Shown here piece after piece: positions 25,711 to 35,579 of a stretch of DNA of 64,000 bases (position 1 is the first letter of the stretch; each line of letters begins with the position of its first letter). The stretch covers positions 1 through 64,000 of the forward strand of contig NZ_FNIM01000005.1 of assembly GCF_900103885.1 (NCBI RefSeq), written 5' to 3'. This DNA is from Actinomyces ruminicola (GTDB lineage Bacteria; Actinomycetota; Actinomycetes; Actinomycetales; Actinomycetaceae). Both the position numbers and the translations under genes were made by a program. A model generated the notes under the pieces. It was given only the letters and a program-made list of their open reading frames with translations. It was not told where the DNA came from and did not search any database.

Positions 25711-25735
25711 GAGGGGAAGGCGGGGAGACAAGACG

Positions 25736-26932
25736 TCAGGCTCCGGCGGTGCGGGGCAGCTCGGCCAGGTCGTCGCGGTGCACCACCGGTGCCACGTGGT
25801 CACCGGGGGCGGGCGCGCCACGGCCTCGGGCCTCCAGCACCTCCTCGATCTCGGCGGCGGCATAGCGGCAGATGCCGCGGGCCAGCACCCGCTGCGGCCC
25901 CACGATCTCCACCACCGACCCGGACTCGAAGTCCCCGTCCACGCCGACGACACCGGGCAGCAGCAGGGACTTCTTCCCCTCGGTGACCGCTTGGGCGGCC
26001 CCGGCGTCGACGAGTATGCGGCCCTCGGGCATCGAGGCGTGCGCCATCCACAGCCTCCGGCTGGAGCGGTGCGGCCCGGTGGGCGCGAACCAGGTGCCCA
26101 GGTCCGCGGGAATGGTGCGCCCGCCGAGCAGCCGGGGGGCGTCGTCGGCGTCGGCGATGATCGTGGCCGTACCGGAGGCGCAGGCGATGGTCGCGGCCTG
26201 CACCTTGGTGGCCATGCCGCCGGTGCCCAGGGCGCCGGCGTCGCCGTCCACCCGCACGCCCGCCAGCTCGCCGCTGCCGCCGACGTAACGCACCGGGCGG
26301 GCACCGGGCGTGCCCGGGCGGGCGGTCCACATGCCGTCCACGTCGGTGAACAGGATCAGCACGTCTGCGGTCACCAGGTGGGACACCAGCGCCGCGAGGT
26401 GGTCGTTGTCCCCCAGGTTGAACTCGGTGGTTGCCACCGCGTCGTTCTCATTGACCACCGGCACCGCCCCCATGGACAGCAGCGTGTCGAAGGTGGCGCG
26501 CACGGTCCGGTAGTGGCTGCGCACGGCCACGTCCTGCGCGGTCAGCAGCACCTGCGCGGTCACGGTCCCATAGGCGCTCAGGGCGGTCTGCCAGCGGGAG
26601 ACCAGGCGCCCCTGCCCCACGGAGGCGGCGGCCTGCAGCAGGCGCAGCTCGCCGGGGCGGGATTCCAGCCCGAGCGGAACCAGCCCGGCGGCGACGGCGC
26701 CGGAGGAGACCAGGACGACGTCGTGCCCGCGGCGGCGCATCCCTGCCAGCAGCCCGGACAGGATGTCGATGCGGTTCAAGTCCAGTCCACCGTCGGGGCG
26801 GGTCAGTGAGGAGGAGCCCACCTTGAGGACGACGCGAGCGCCCTCGGGCAGGGAGTCGGGACGCAGGCCGGCACCTGTATCACTGCCGGCCGTCCGCGCC
26901 GCACCTGCGGCAGCCGCGTGCATGGCGCTCAT
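25736..26932 (-). CDS. proB: Glutamate 5-kinase
   Basis: A 398-residue kinase that phosphorylates glutamate in the first step of proline synthesis. It has an amino-acid kinase domain ([11 protein letters not shown] near the N-terminus, [25 protein letters not shown] and [12 protein letters not shown]) and a C-terminal PUA domain. The ATG at 26932 overlaps the obgE stop (ATGA). An ATG three codons further in is an alternative start. Feedback inhibition by proline is usual for the family. proA is separated from it by repeats. Confidence 0.96.
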   Translation of the reverse strand: MSAMHAAAAGAARTAGSDTGAGLRPDSLPEGARVVLKVGSSSLTRPDGGLDLNRIDILSGLLAGMRRRGHDVVLVSSGAVAAGLVPLGLESRPGELRLLQAAASVGQGRLVSRWQTALSAYGTVTAQVLLTAQDVAVRSHYRTVRATFDTLLSMGAVPVVNENDAVATTEFNLGDNDHLAALVSHLVTADVLILFTDVDGMWTARPGTPGARPVRYVGGSGELAGVRVDGDAGALGTGGMATKVQAATIACASGTATIIADADDAPRLLGGRTIPADLGTWFAPTGPHRSSRRLWMAHASMPEGRILVDAGAAQAVTEGKKSLLLPGVVGVDGDFESGSVVEIVGPQRVLARGICRYAAAEIEEVLEARGRGAPAPGDHVAPVVHRDDLAELPRTAGA

Positions 26933-28491
26933 GCGTCCTCCCAGGTGGTCGCGTCGGTCCACAGCCCCTCGGCCGCCTCGTCCCGCAGCTGCTGGCGGGC
27001 GGCCTCCTTGGCGTCCATCCGCTCGTGGTAGTGCTCGCGCCGCTCGGCGTTCGTACGCCGATGCCGGTCCTCCAGGCGGGCGTCGGTGCCGCGGGCGCCC
27101 AGCAACTCCGCGCCGGTGGTCACGGAGGGCTCCCAGGTGAAGATCACGCCGCCCTCGACGTCGCCGATCAGGACGGTGTCCCCGGCATGGGCTCCGGCCT
27201 TGGCCAGCTCGTCCTCGACGCCGCCGGCGGCCAGCCGGTCGGCCAGGTAGCCGACGGCCTCGTCGTTGGAGAAGTCGGTCTGGCGCACCCAGCGCTCGGG
27301 CTTCTGACCGCGCACCTGGTAGACGGTGCCCTCGACGGGGTGCTGGATGACCGCCACGGTGGCGGCCGCGTGCCCGCCGCGACGGCCGACGGGGGCCGGG
27401 CGGATGATGGGCCGGAGCTCCGCGGTCGCCGTCGACGCCTGCTCGCGGGCACGCTGCACCAGCTCGGCCAGGGCGAAGGACAGCGCCGACAGTCCCGCAT
27501 GGGAGACCGCCGAAACCGTGAACACGGGCAGCCCGCGCCCGGCCAGGTCCGCCTCCACCAGCTCGGCCAGCTCGGCCGCCTCGGGAACGTCGACCTTGTT
27601 GAGCACAACCACGCGCGGGCGCTCCATCAGCGGCGGCAGCCCGGTCAGTGCCGGGTCGGTCTCGTCCCGGCCGAGCCTTTCGGCGTAGGCCGCCAGCTCG
27701 GCCTCGATGGTGTCGAAGTCGCTCAGCGGGTCGCGGCCCGGCTCCAGGGTGGCGCAGTCCAACACGTGCACCACCACGGCACAGCGCTCGATGTGGCGCA
27801 GGAACTCCAGACCCAGGCCCTTGCCCTGGCTCGCGCCCGGGATCAGTCCGGGCACGTCCGCCATGGTGTAGCGGACCTCGCCGGCCTCCACCACGCCCAG
27901 GTTGGGGGTCAGCGTGGTGAAGGGGTAGTCGGCGATCTTGGGGCGGGCGGCGCTCATGGCGGCGATCAGGGAGGACTTGCCGGAGCTGGGATAGCCGACC
28001 AGGGCGACGTCGGCGACGGTCTTCAGCTCCAGGGTGATGTCGCGGGCGTCGCCGGGCTCTCCCAGCAGGTGGAAGCCCGGTGCCTTGCGCTTGGGAGAGG
28101 CCAGGGAGAAGTTGCCGCGACCGCCGCTTCCGCCCTCGGCGACGACGACGCGGTCGCCGGCGCGGGTCAGATCCGCCAGGACGGTGCCGTCAGAGTCCTT
28201 GACGACGGTTCCCAGCGGCACCGGCAGCTCCAGGTCCTCGCCGTCGGCGCCGCGATGCCAACCGCCTTGGCCGGGGGTGCCGGAGCCGGCCCGGCGATGC
28301 GGTGAGCGGTGGTAGGTCAGCAGCGTGGTCACGCGCGGGTCGGCGGCCAGGATGACGCTGCCGCCGTGGCCGCCGTCGCCGCCGTCGGGGCCGGCCAGCG
28401 GCTTGAACTTCTCACGGTGGATCGAGGTGCAGCCGTGGCCGCCGTCGCCGCCGGCGACGTGCAGGACCACTCGGTCGATGAAGCTGGGCAT
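26929..28491 (-). CDS. obgE: GTPase Obg (CgtA)
   Basis: A 520-residue ribosome-assembly GTPase. The glycine-rich OBG fold covers about residues 2-158 ([31 protein letters not shown]). The G domain carries GYPSSGKSS at 166-174, [10 protein letters not shown] and NKVD. A C-terminal OCT domain (about 380-450) precedes a charged extension. It works in late 50S assembly and stress signalling. The gene follows rpmA and is coupled to proB by overlapping codons, the standard actinobacterial order. Confidence 0.97.
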   Translation of the reverse strand: MPSFIDRVVLHVAGGDGGHGCTSIHREKFKPLAGPDGGDGGHGGSVILAADPRVTTLLTYHRSPHRRAGSGTPGQGGWHRGADGEDLELPVPLGTVVKDSDGTVLADLTRAGDRVVVAEGGSGGRGNFSLASPKRKAPGFHLLGEPGDARDITLELKTVADVALVGYPSSGKSSLIAAMSAARPKIADYPFTTLTPNLGVVEAGEVRYTMADVPGLIPGASQGKGLGLEFLRHIERCAVVVHVLDCATLEPGRDPLSDFDTIEAELAAYAERLGRDETDPALTGLPPLMERPRVVVLNKVDVPEAAELAELVEADLAGRGLPVFTVSAVSHAGLSALSFALAELVQRAREQASTATAELRPIIRPAPVGRRGGHAAATVAVIQHPVEGTVYQVRGQKPERWVRQTDFSNDEAVGYLADRLAAGGVEDELAKAGAHAGDTVLIGDVEGGVIFTWEPSVTTGAELLGARGTDARLEDRHRRTNAERREHYHERMDAKEAARQQLRDEAAEGLWTDATTWEDA

Positions 28492-28539
28492 GGGCGCCTC
28501 CTCGGGCTGGGCGGGGCGGTCTCCCCGGGGTCGGCATGC

Positions 28540-28573
28540 GCGAGGGCGGACGGCCGAAGCCGCCCGCCCTCGC
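28540..28573 (-). terminator. Hairpin between rpmA and obgE, possible attenuator
   Basis: 10-bp GC arms at 28540-28549 and 28564-28573, with a further 3-bp stem and CGAA loop inside after a small mismatch. No T-run follows on the transcribed strand. It may partly terminate ribosomal protein transcription before obgE, or stabilise the rpmA 3' end. Confidence 0.45.
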
Positions 28574-28601
28574 GGATACCGTCATGGTGCTTGAGGCCGT
28601 G

Positions 28602-28859
28602 TCAGCCTTCGGATGCGATGACGTTGACGACCTTGCGGTCGCGGAAGGTACCGAAGTCCACGTTGCCGGCGGTCAGGGCGAACAGCGTGTCGTCCTTGCC
28701 GCGGCCGACGTTGCTGCCGGGGTGGAAGTGGGTGCCGCGCTGCCGGACGATGATCTCGCCGGCCTTGACGAACTGGCCGCCGAAGCGCTTCACGCCCAGG
28801 CGCTGGGCGTTGGAGTCGCGGCCGTTGCGGGAGGAACCAAGACCCTTCTTGTGTGCCAT
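28602..28859 (-). CDS. rpmA: 50S ribosomal protein L27
   Basis: An 85-residue protein starting [22 protein letters not shown], the canonical L27 N-terminus with no Firmicutes-type cleavable extension. It reaches the peptidyl-transferase centre of the 50S subunit. It lies 60 bases after rplU and before obgE in the conserved cluster. Confidence 0.98.
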   Translation of the reverse strand: MAHKKGLGSSRNGRDSNAQRLGVKRFGGQFVKAGEIIVRQRGTHFHPGSNVGRGKDDTLFALTAGNVDFGTFRDRKVVNVIASEG

Positions 28860-28919
28860 GTCGGGGGCTTCTTTCTGTTTCGCGGGTGCCTGAAGGATAC
28901 TGCGGGCGGGGCGGACCGC

Positions 28920-29240
28920 TCAGCCGATCGCGGTTACCTTGACGGCGGTGAGCTTGGCGCGGTGACCCTGGCGCTTGCGGTAGCCCGTCTTGTTCTTGAA
29001 CTTGAGGATGTTGATCTTGGGGCCCTTCTCGTCGCCGACGATCTCGGCCTTGACGGAGGACTTGGCCAGGTCCGCCGCCGAAGCGGTCACCTTGTCTCCA
29101 TCCACCAGCATGACGGGTGCGAGGGTGACCTCGTCGCCGACCTCGCCGGCAAGCTTGTCGACAACCACGACGTCACCGACGGAGACCTTCTCCTGACGGC
29201 CGCCGGCCTTGACGATCGCGTAGACCACTTGACTGCTCAT
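28920..29240 (-). CDS. rplU: 50S ribosomal protein L21
   Basis: A 106-residue L21. [18 protein letters not shown] at the N-terminus and [15 protein letters not shown] near the end are diagnostic. It binds 23S rRNA. The gap of 168 bases to the RNase gene upstream probably carries a separate promoter and leader; no leader structure was recognised. Confidence 0.98.
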   Translation of the reverse strand: MSSQVVYAIVKAGGRQEKVSVGDVVVVDKLAGEVGDEVTLAPVMLVDGDKVTASAADLAKSSVKAEIVGDEKGPKINILKFKNKTGYRKRQGHRAKLTAVKVTAIG

Positions 29241-29408
29241 CTCTGTCGTTTCTTCTAGCCGCCCGCTCCCGGGAGCCGCGCTCCACCGTTTGCGGGTGAC
29301 TACTTGGGCAATGGTGCGGAACGCACCGCCGGACTACTTTATGCGATCCGGCGGGCGACACCAACCTGCGAGCGGCCGCAGCGCCTGTGTTCTTCCGCAC
29401 CCCACGGT

Positions 29409-32156
29409 TCAGGACTGCTGCTCCGAGGCGTCGGCGGCGCCGTCCTGCCCGGTGGGCACACCGGCGTCCGCCGGGGCCTGAGCACCGCCCTGTTCCGCTT
29501 GGGCCTGCTCATGGGCGTGCTCGGCGGCCGCGGCGATCTGGGCGAGGGCACCGCGCACGGCGGAGCGGGCGGCCTCGTCCCGGTCCTTGCTGTCGGCGTC
29601 CGCCGCGGGCTTGCCGCCCCGACCGGAGGTCTTGGACGACTTGCCGCTCGACTTGGACCCGGCCTTCGCCGAGGACTTCGCACCGGAGTCGCCGCGCCGC
29701 CCCCGCCCGGAGCCGGCCCCCCGCTGCGCGGAGGCGGACATGTCCGCCGTCTGGTTCTCCACCGGGGTGTCGTGAACGATGAAGCCGCGCCCGCCGCAGC
29801 ACTCGCAGGGGGTGGAGAATGCCTCCACCAGCCCCTGGCCGACGCGCTTGCGGGTCATCTGGACCAGGCCGAGCGAGGTGACCTCGGTGACCTGGTGGCG
29901 GGTGCGGTCGCGGCCGAGGCACTCCACGAGGCGGCGCAGCACCAGGTCCCGGTTGGACTCCAGCACCATGTCCACGAAGTCGATGACCACCATGCCACCG
30001 ATGTCGCGCAGCCGCAGCTGGCGGACGATCTCCTCGGCGGCCTCGAGGTTGTTGCGGGTGATGGTCTCCTCCAGGGTGCCGTCCGCGCCGCCGGTGAAGC
30101 GCCCGGTGTTGACGTCGATGACGGTCATGGCCTCGGTGCGATCGATGATCAGCGTGCCGCCGCTGGGCAGCCAGACCTTGCGGTCGAAGCCCTTGGCGAG
30201 CTGCTCGTCGATGCGGTGCGCGGTGAAGACGTCCTCGGGGCTGACCCAGTGCTCCAGCCGGTCGGTCAGCTCGGGGCTGAGATCGGTGACGTAGGTGCTG
30301 ATGGTCTTCCAGGCGTCGGGTCCCTGCACGATGAGCTTGCGGAAGTCCTCGTTGAACACGTCGCGGACCACGCGCACTGCCAGCTCGGGCTCCTCCTTCA
30401 GCAGCACGGGCGCCTTGCCGGAGCCCTTGAGCACCTGGGAGGACTTCTTGTCGATGGACTCCCACTGGGCCACGAGCCGCTTGATGTCGTCGGCGAGCTG
30501 TTCCTCCCCCGCGCCCTCGGCGGCCGTGCGCACGATCACCCCGGCGTCGTCGGGGACGATCCGCTTGAGGATCTTCTTCAGCCGGTTGCGCTCGGTGTCG
30601 GGGAGCTTGCGGGAGATGCCGGTCATGGTGCCGCCGGGCACCAGCACCAGGTAGCGGCCGGCCAGGGTGATCTGACTGGTCAGGCGGGCGCCCTTGTGGC
30701 CGATCGGGTCCTTGGTGACCTGCACCAGGACGGTGTCCCCACTGGACAGGGCGTCCTCGATGCGCCGCGGCTTGCCCTCCATGCCGGCGGCGTCCCAGTT
30801 GACCTCGCCGGCGTACAGGACGGCGTTGCGGCCCTTGCCGATGTCCACGAAGGCCGCCTCCATGGAGGGCAGCACGTTCTGCACACGGCCCACGTACACA
30901 TTGCCTACCAGCGAGGTCTGGGTGTGGCGGGCCACGTAGTGCTCCACCAGCAGCCCATCCTCCAGGACGGCGATCTGGTTCAGACCGTCCTGCTCACGCA
31001 CCACCATCTGCCGGTCGACGCTCTCGCGGCGGGCGAGGAACTCGGCCTCGGTGATGATGGGACGACGCCGACCGGCGACGCGACCCTCACGGCGCCGCTG
31101 CCGCTTGGCCTCCAGACGGGTAGAGCCCTTGAGCGCGGTGACCTCGTCGCGGGCGTCACGGGAGGCGTCGGAGCGGCTGCGGGAGCGACGGCGGCGACGG
31201 CGCGAGCTGCCGACCGGCGCCTCGGCGGTCTCCGTCGCGGCCTCGTCGGCGCCGTCCCCGTTCTTGGCTTCCGCCTCCGCGGCGTCGGCTGCATCGCCCG
31301 CCGAGTCGGCAGAGTCGTCATTGGTCTCGACGCGCTCGTCCGCACGGGAGCGGGCCCGTCGACCGCGCCCGCCGCGACGGCGCTTGCGCCGCCCGTTGCC
31401 GGTCTCCTTCTCAGCGTCCTCATCGCCTTCCGGCGCCGCTGCCTGCGCGTCTGCCTCACCGTCGCCGGCGGCCTCCGGGCTCTCGGCGGGCTCGCCCCGG
31501 CGGCGCCGGGGCGGCGCGGCCTCCTCCACGTGCGCGGGCGCGGTGGCCGCGGCGGTGGCCCGACGGCGGCGCCGGCGCGGGGTGGTGCCGGTAGCCGACT
31601 CGCGCGCGGGGGCGGAGCGACGATCAGAGTCGTCGGCGTCGTCGTCCTGGGGCTGTGGCGCGGAGATCGTCTCGGACTCGGCCTGCGGCGCCTGCACCGG
31701 GGTGGTGGCAGCCACGGTGACCTTGCGGCGCCGGCGCCGGGCGAGTGCCGGGTCGGGCGCCTGGAACAGCAGCGAGGCGGCGGGGAGACGCGGCTCGGGC
31801 TCTGCCAACGCCGGTTCCTCGATGACCTCGGTCTCGCCGGCCTCGGCGTTGGCCGCCTCATCCTCGTCGGCGGCCTCGGTCTCGCCGGCCTCGGCAGCCG
31901 CTTCAGCGGTGTCGTCGGCGGCCTCGGTCTCGCCGGCCTCGGCGTCGGCTCTGACGGTTTCGGGGGCAGGCTCCGCCTCCGTCTCCGGCTCGGCGGCGGC
32001 AACCTCGAGCTGGGCGGCGGGGGCGGCGGCCTCGGGGGCGGTTGCCGCGGCGGTGACCCGGCGGTGCCGGCGCGCGGGACGCTTGGGGGCGCTCACCTCG
32101 GGGTTCTCCTCAGCCGGAGTTGCCGAGTCGGTTGAGCGCGATGACGAGGGGGACAT
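29409..32156 (-). CDS. rne: Ribonuclease E/G
   Basis: A 915-residue endoribonuclease. Roughly the first 370 residues are disordered, rich in Ala, Glu and Arg, with acidic 16-residue repeats and Arg clusters likely to bind RNA or degradosome partners. The catalytic core follows: an S1 domain (HYVARHTQTSLVGNVYVGRV...MEAAFVDIG), a DNase-I-like domain with the metal-binding aspartates in VIDVNTGRFTG and VIDFVDM, and a zinc-link region CECCGGRGF. The C-terminus is Ser/Lys/Gly-rich. An N-terminal rather than C-terminal scaffold is usual in actinobacterial RNase E. It lies upstream of rplU-rpmA-obgE. Confidence 0.95.
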   Translation of the reverse strand: MSPSSSRSTDSATPAEENPEVSAPKRPARRHRRVTAAATAPEAAAPAAQLEVAAAEPETEAEPAPETVRADAEAGETEAADDTAEAAAEAGETEAADEDEAANAEAGETEVIEEPALAEPEPRLPAASLLFQAPDPALARRRRRKVTVAATTPVQAPQAESETISAPQPQDDDADDSDRRSAPARESATGTTPRRRRRRATAAATAPAHVEEAAPPRRRRGEPAESPEAAGDGEADAQAAAPEGDEDAEKETGNGRRKRRRGGRGRRARSRADERVETNDDSADSAGDAADAAEAEAKNGDGADEAATETAEAPVGSSRRRRRRSRSRSDASRDARDEVTALKGSTRLEAKRQRRREGRVAGRRRPIITEAEFLARRESVDRQMVVREQDGLNQIAVLEDGLLVEHYVARHTQTSLVGNVYVGRVQNVLPSMEAAFVDIGKGRNAVLYAGEVNWDAAGMEGKPRRIEDALSSGDTVLVQVTKDPIGHKGARLTSQITLAGRYLVLVPGGTMTGISRKLPDTERNRLKKILKRIVPDDAGVIVRTAAEGAGEEQLADDIKRLVAQWESIDKKSSQVLKGSGKAPVLLKEEPELAVRVVRDVFNEDFRKLIVQGPDAWKTISTYVTDLSPELTDRLEHWVSPEDVFTAHRIDEQLAKGFDRKVWLPSGGTLIIDRTEAMTVIDVNTGRFTGGADGTLEETITRNNLEAAEEIVRQLRLRDIGGMVVIDFVDMVLESNRDLVLRRLVECLGRDRTRHQVTEVTSLGLVQMTRKRVGQGLVEAFSTPCECCGGRGFIVHDTPVENQTADMSASAQRGAGSGRGRRGDSGAKSSAKAGSKSSGKSSKTSGRGGKPAADADSKDRDEAARSAVRGALAQIAAAAEHAHEQAQAEQGGAQAPADAGVPTGQDGAADASEQQS
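31826..31943 (-). repeat. 48-bp-period acidic repeats in the RNase E N-terminal region
   Basis: A 22-base block beginning CCTCGGTCTCGCCGGCC recurs at 31826, 31874 and 31922, exactly 48 bp apart, encoding repeated AGETE-containing 16-residue units. The blocks between are diverged, so the expansion is older than that in the 9229-10875 gene. Confidence 0.8.
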
Positions 32157-32632
32157 GGGTCTAGCTGCACTTTCGGGCGCTACAGCTCCGCCGTACCCGC
32201 GGCGCCGTGGCGCGGTCGTGCTCCCCAGCGGGGAGCCAAAAGCCTACGTGTGCGCCTTGCGGCGCCGGCCTGCGGCGGTACTCGCACATTGCGGAAGTGC
32301 GGCGGCGCTCTGGGCGGCGCAAGTCTTCCGGGCGGTCTCGGCCGAGGTTCGGACACCGACTGCCGGTACGCAGCGGCCGGTGACAGGGCGAGTATCCCAC
32401 AGGTGCATGCCCACCGGGCGACACCGGCACTCATCGTGCCGCCGTCTCGCCAATGGCGGACAGACCACCGAGCCGCCACCCGGACGTATCCTCCTCTCGC
32501 GGACGCCCGGTAACGACTCATGCGCCTTTCACGACACGGCGTCATCCAGCGCCTATACTGAGCCTATCCCCGCCGGGATTCCATTTAGGACCTTCTTATA
32601 TTTCCCGTGGTTCCTCGCGAAAGGCGGCGCAG
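32157..32632. other. Divergent promoter region between rne and cydA
   Basis: About 475 bases without a supported gene. A TATACT at 32554-32559 is a good -10 candidate for cydA. On the rne side nothing beyond a GC-rich leader is seen. The length leaves room for an oxygen or redox regulator, but no clear operator was recognised. Confidence 0.5.
32554..32559 (+). promoter_or_regulatory. Candidate -10 element (TATACT) of the cyd operon
   Basis: TATACT stands about 73 bases before the cydA ATG, in a stretch more AT-rich than its surroundings. A matching -35 at ideal spacing is not obvious. Confidence 0.4.
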
Positions 32633-34129
32633 ATGGGCCTTGTTCCGATGGCGCTCGACTCCCTCGACGTGGCTCGATGGCAGTTCGGCATCACCACCGT
32701 CTACCACTTCATCCTGGTGCCGCTTACGATCGGCCTGTCCCCGCTCGTGGCGCTCATGGAGACCCTCCACCTGCGCACCGGCAACGAGCAGTGGCGGGTG
32801 GCCACCCGATTCTTCGGCAACCTGCTGCTGATCAACTTCGCGCTCGGCGTCGCCACCGGCATCGTGCAGGAGTTCCAGTTCGGCATGAACTGGTCGGAGT
32901 ACTCCCGGTTCGTCGGCAATATCTTCGGGGCACCGCTCGCCTTCGAGGCGCTGCTGGCCTTCTTCATGGAGTCCACCTTCCTGGGCCTGTGGATCTTCGG
33001 CCGGGACCGGCTGTCCCCCAAGCTGCACAACCTGTGCATCTGGATGGTGGCCCTGGGCACGAACATCTCCGCATTCTTCATCCTGGCCGCCAACTCCTGG
33101 ATGCAGCACCCGGTCGGCGCCGTCGTCAACCCGGACACCGGCCGGGCCGAGTTGGACGGCATCGGCGGTTTCTTCGAGGTGCTAGGCAACAAGATCCTGT
33201 GGGTCACCGTGGCCCACGTGATCTCCTCCGCCTTCCTAGTGGCGGGCACGCTCATCCTCGGAGTGTCCGTGTGGTGGATGGTCAGGGCCGCCCGTGCGGG
33301 CCAGGACTTCGAGGCGCGAGCGCTGTGGCGGCGCATGACCCGCTTCGGGGCGGTCACCATGATCATCGCCGGCGCCCTCACCCTCGGCTCGGGTCACATT
33401 CAGGGGCAGGTCGTGGCCGAGGAGCAGCCCGCCAAGATGGCGGCGGCCGAGATGCTGTGCGAGACCGAGTCCGGCGCGGGCTTCACCGTGGCCGCCTTCG
33501 GCAGCTGCGCCGACGGCACTGCCACCCACCTGATCACCATCCCCTACGTGTACTCCTTCATGGCCACCAACGATCCCAACGCCGAGATCATGGGCCTGAA
33601 CGACGCCCAGGAGATGTACGCCGAACGCTACGGCGAGGGTGTGGACTACACCCCCAACGAGATGGTCACCTTCTGGTCCTTCCGTCTGATGATCGGCCTG
33701 GGCACCATCGCCATCGCCATCGGTGTCGCCGCCCTGTGGCTCACGCGCCGGGGCCGTCTGGTCACCTCCCCGCTGCTGGGCAGGATCGCGCTCGGGAGCG
33801 TGTGGCTGCCCTTCGTCGCCTCCTCCCTCGGATGGATCATGACCGAGATGGGCCGCCAGCCGTGGGTGGTGGTGCCCAACCTCGCCGACCCCGTCTCCCA
33901 GGTCTACATGCTCACCGCCGACGGCGTCTCTACCGTGGTCTCCTCCGGCACCGTGCTCACCTCCCTGATCGTCTTCACGCTGCTGTATGCCGCGCTCGGC
34001 GTCATCTGGTTCCTGCTGCTGCGCCGCTACGTCCGCGAGGGCGTGCGCACGCCGGTTCCCGACGCCGACACCGACACCGGGGATCAGCCGGGCGAGCAGT
34101 CCACGCCCCTGCTGTCCTTCCAGTACTGA
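32633..34129 (+). CDS. cydA: Cytochrome bd ubiquinol/menaquinol oxidase subunit I
   Basis: A 498-residue membrane subunit carrying the three haems of cytochrome bd, a high-affinity oxygen-scavenging terminal oxidase. The N-terminal ARWQFGITTVYHFILVP includes the haem-ligand histidine near residue 25, and MGRQPWVV in the C-terminal half is diagnostic of the quinol-binding side. Length fits the short Q-loop class common in Gram-positive bacteria. The ATG at 32633 follows AAAGG; an ATG five codons later is possible. It begins the cydABDC-kinase run. Confidence 0.96.
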   Translation: MGLVPMALDSLDVARWQFGITTVYHFILVPLTIGLSPLVALMETLHLRTGNEQWRVATRFFGNLLLINFALGVATGIVQEFQFGMNWSEYSRFVGNIFGAPLAFEALLAFFMESTFLGLWIFGRDRLSPKLHNLCIWMVALGTNISAFFILAANSWMQHPVGAVVNPDTGRAELDGIGGFFEVLGNKILWVTVAHVISSAFLVAGTLILGVSVWWMVRAARAGQDFEARALWRRMTRFGAVTMIIAGALTLGSGHIQGQVVAEEQPAKMAAAEMLCETESGAGFTVAAFGSCADGTATHLITIPYVYSFMATNDPNAEIMGLNDAQEMYAERYGEGVDYTPNEMVTFWSFRLMIGLGTIAIAIGVAALWLTRRGRLVTSPLLGRIALGSVWLPFVASSLGWIMTEMGRQPWVVVPNLADPVSQVYMLTADGVSTVVSSGTVLTSLIVFTLLYAALGVIWFLLLRRYVREGVRTPVPDADTDTGDQPGEQSTPLLSFQY

Positions 34130-34161
34130 ACCGCCTCTCCGACTAGCCCGTGGAGCCCGCC

Positions 34162-35289
34162 GTGACACTCTCCGTCCTCTGGTTCATCCTCATCGCGATC
34201 CTCTGGGTCGGTTACCTGACCCTTGAGGGCTTCGACTTCGGGGTGGGCATGCTGCTGAAGATCCTCGGCCGCGATGAGCGCGAGCGCCGCGCCATGGTGC
34301 AGACCATCGGCCCGCACTGGGACGGCAACGAGGTCTGGCTGCTGACCGCCGGCGGCGCCACCTTCGCCGCCTTCCCCGAGTGGTACGGCACGCTGTTCTC
34401 CGGCGCCTACCTGGTGCTGTTCATCATCCTGCTGTGCCTGATCGTGCGCGTATGCGCCATTGAGTGGCGCGGCAAGATCAATGCTCAGTCCTGGCGCGAC
34501 CGCTGGGACTGGGCGCACACCGTGGCCGCCTGGCTGCCCGCGATTCTGTGGGGTGCCGCCTTCGCGAACCTGGTCCAGGGCATGCAGATCGAGGTGGTGG
34601 ACACCGCTAGCGGTGCACCGGTGCCTGCCGCGGAGGTGCCCGCGGACGCGCTCGTAGCCGGGGCCTCGCACCAGGTCACCGGCGGGTTCTTCAGCCTGAT
34701 CACGCCGTTCACGCTGCTGGGCGGGGCGGCCACCTGCCTGCTGTTCCTCACCCACGGGGCCCTGTTCACCGCCCTGAAGACGGCCGGCGACCTGTCCGTC
34801 CGGGCGGCGGTCCTCGCGCGCCGCTGCGGGATCGCCTCCACACTCGTGGCCGCCGCCTGGGGCGTGTGGGCAGTCAGTTACTCGGCCACCGCGTGGGCCT
34901 GGCTGCCCCTGACCGGGGCGGCCGCGGCACTTGCCGGCTCCCTGATCTGCTCCTTCCGCGGTCGGCAGGGACTCGCCTTCGGGCTGCACTTCGCGGCAAT
35001 CGCCGGCGTGGTTGCGCTCGTATTCACGGCGATGGCCCCCGACGTCATGCGCTCCTCGATCGACCCCGCCTACTCGCTGACCATCACTCAGGCCGCCTCC
35101 GCCGACACCACATTGGCGATCATGACGGTGGTTGCCGTGGTCTTCCTGCCGGTGGTGCTCTTCTACACGGTCTGGGGGTACCGGACCTTCGCAGCGCGCG
35201 TCAACGCCGAGCGGATCGACCCCACCGTGGGAGGCCTGCACCCGACGCGCGTGCGCGACAACGCCCTGGCGGAGGCCGCCGCCCGCTGA
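34162..35289 (+). CDS. cydB: Cytochrome bd oxidase subunit II
   Basis: A 375-residue partner of CydA with about eight membrane helices. LEGFDFGVGMLL and GPHWDGNEVWLLTAGGATFAAFP near the N-terminus are the family signature. I chose GTG at 34162 because GGAG lies 7 bases before it; a GTG at 34150 would add four residues without a binding site. It follows cydA by about 32 bases. A 469-base repeat-containing gap separates it from cydD. Confidence 0.95.
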   Translation: MTLSVLWFILIAILWVGYLTLEGFDFGVGMLLKILGRDERERRAMVQTIGPHWDGNEVWLLTAGGATFAAFPEWYGTLFSGAYLVLFIILLCLIVRVCAIEWRGKINAQSWRDRWDWAHTVAAWLPAILWGAAFANLVQGMQIEVVDTASGAPVPAAEVPADALVAGASHQVTGGFFSLITPFTLLGGAATCLLFLTHGALFTALKTAGDLSVRAAVLARRCGIASTLVAAAWGVWAVSYSATAWAWLPLTGAAAALAGSLICSFRGRQGLAFGLHFAAIAGVVALVFTAMAPDVMRSSIDPAYSLTITQAASADTTLAIMTVVAVVFLPVVLFYTVWGYRTFAARVNAERIDPTVGGLHPTRVRDNALAEAAAR

Positions 35290-35387
35290 GGCGCGCCCAC
35301 GCCCGGCCCGACGACGACGCCACTGGCGCCCACGTGCGACCCAACGGCGAGGCCAACATCCACGCGCGTCCCGACAACGCCCTCTAC

Positions 35388-35488
35388 TACGCCACTTCGC
35401 CGTTGAGTACGCCGGTTGGCGGTCGGTTGAACGCCCCACAGGCGTACAACCGACGGCGAAGGGGCGTAGTAGACGCCTAACCGGCGTA
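35388..35488. repeat. Mirror-symmetric 20-bp-phased TACGCC array
   Basis: TACGCC (third unit AACGCC) starts at 35388, 35408 and 35430; its inverse GGCGTA starts at 35441, 35463 and 35483. The positions are exactly symmetric about 35438 (spacings 20, 22, then 22, 20). Units resemble TACTACGCC-NNTT-NGCNGT. The spacer segments of the two arms correspond in swapped order, so it is not a simple palindrome. Confidence 0.8.
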
Positions 35489-35579
35489 GTAGAAGCACCC
35501 GGCGATTCGCGCCCAAGCCCGCCACCGCGCCACGCCCAGACTCGCAGGCCGTTGCTGAGCCGACAGCCCCGGCATCTGG

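Larger units (their letters stand above)
25313..25735. other. Repeat-filled gap splitting proB from proA
   Basis: No gene. It contains one copy of the 120-bp inverted-terminus element (25475-25594) and a 23-bp-period array (25626-25710). The 160 bases next to proA show only the candidate proA promoter. Confidence 0.7.

Noticed and set aside
28860-29408. L21-type leader or other riboswitch before rplU and rpmA
   Set aside because: No conserved leader motif or strong structure was recognised; the known L21 leader is described from Firmicutes.
29304-32135. A 943-codon plus-strand open frame opposite RNase E, and a longer one continuing to 34146
   Set aside because: High GC gives long stop-free antisense frames. 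RNase E on the minus strand has all catalytic motifs, and the plus frame translates to biased Gly/Ala/Arg sequence without domains.
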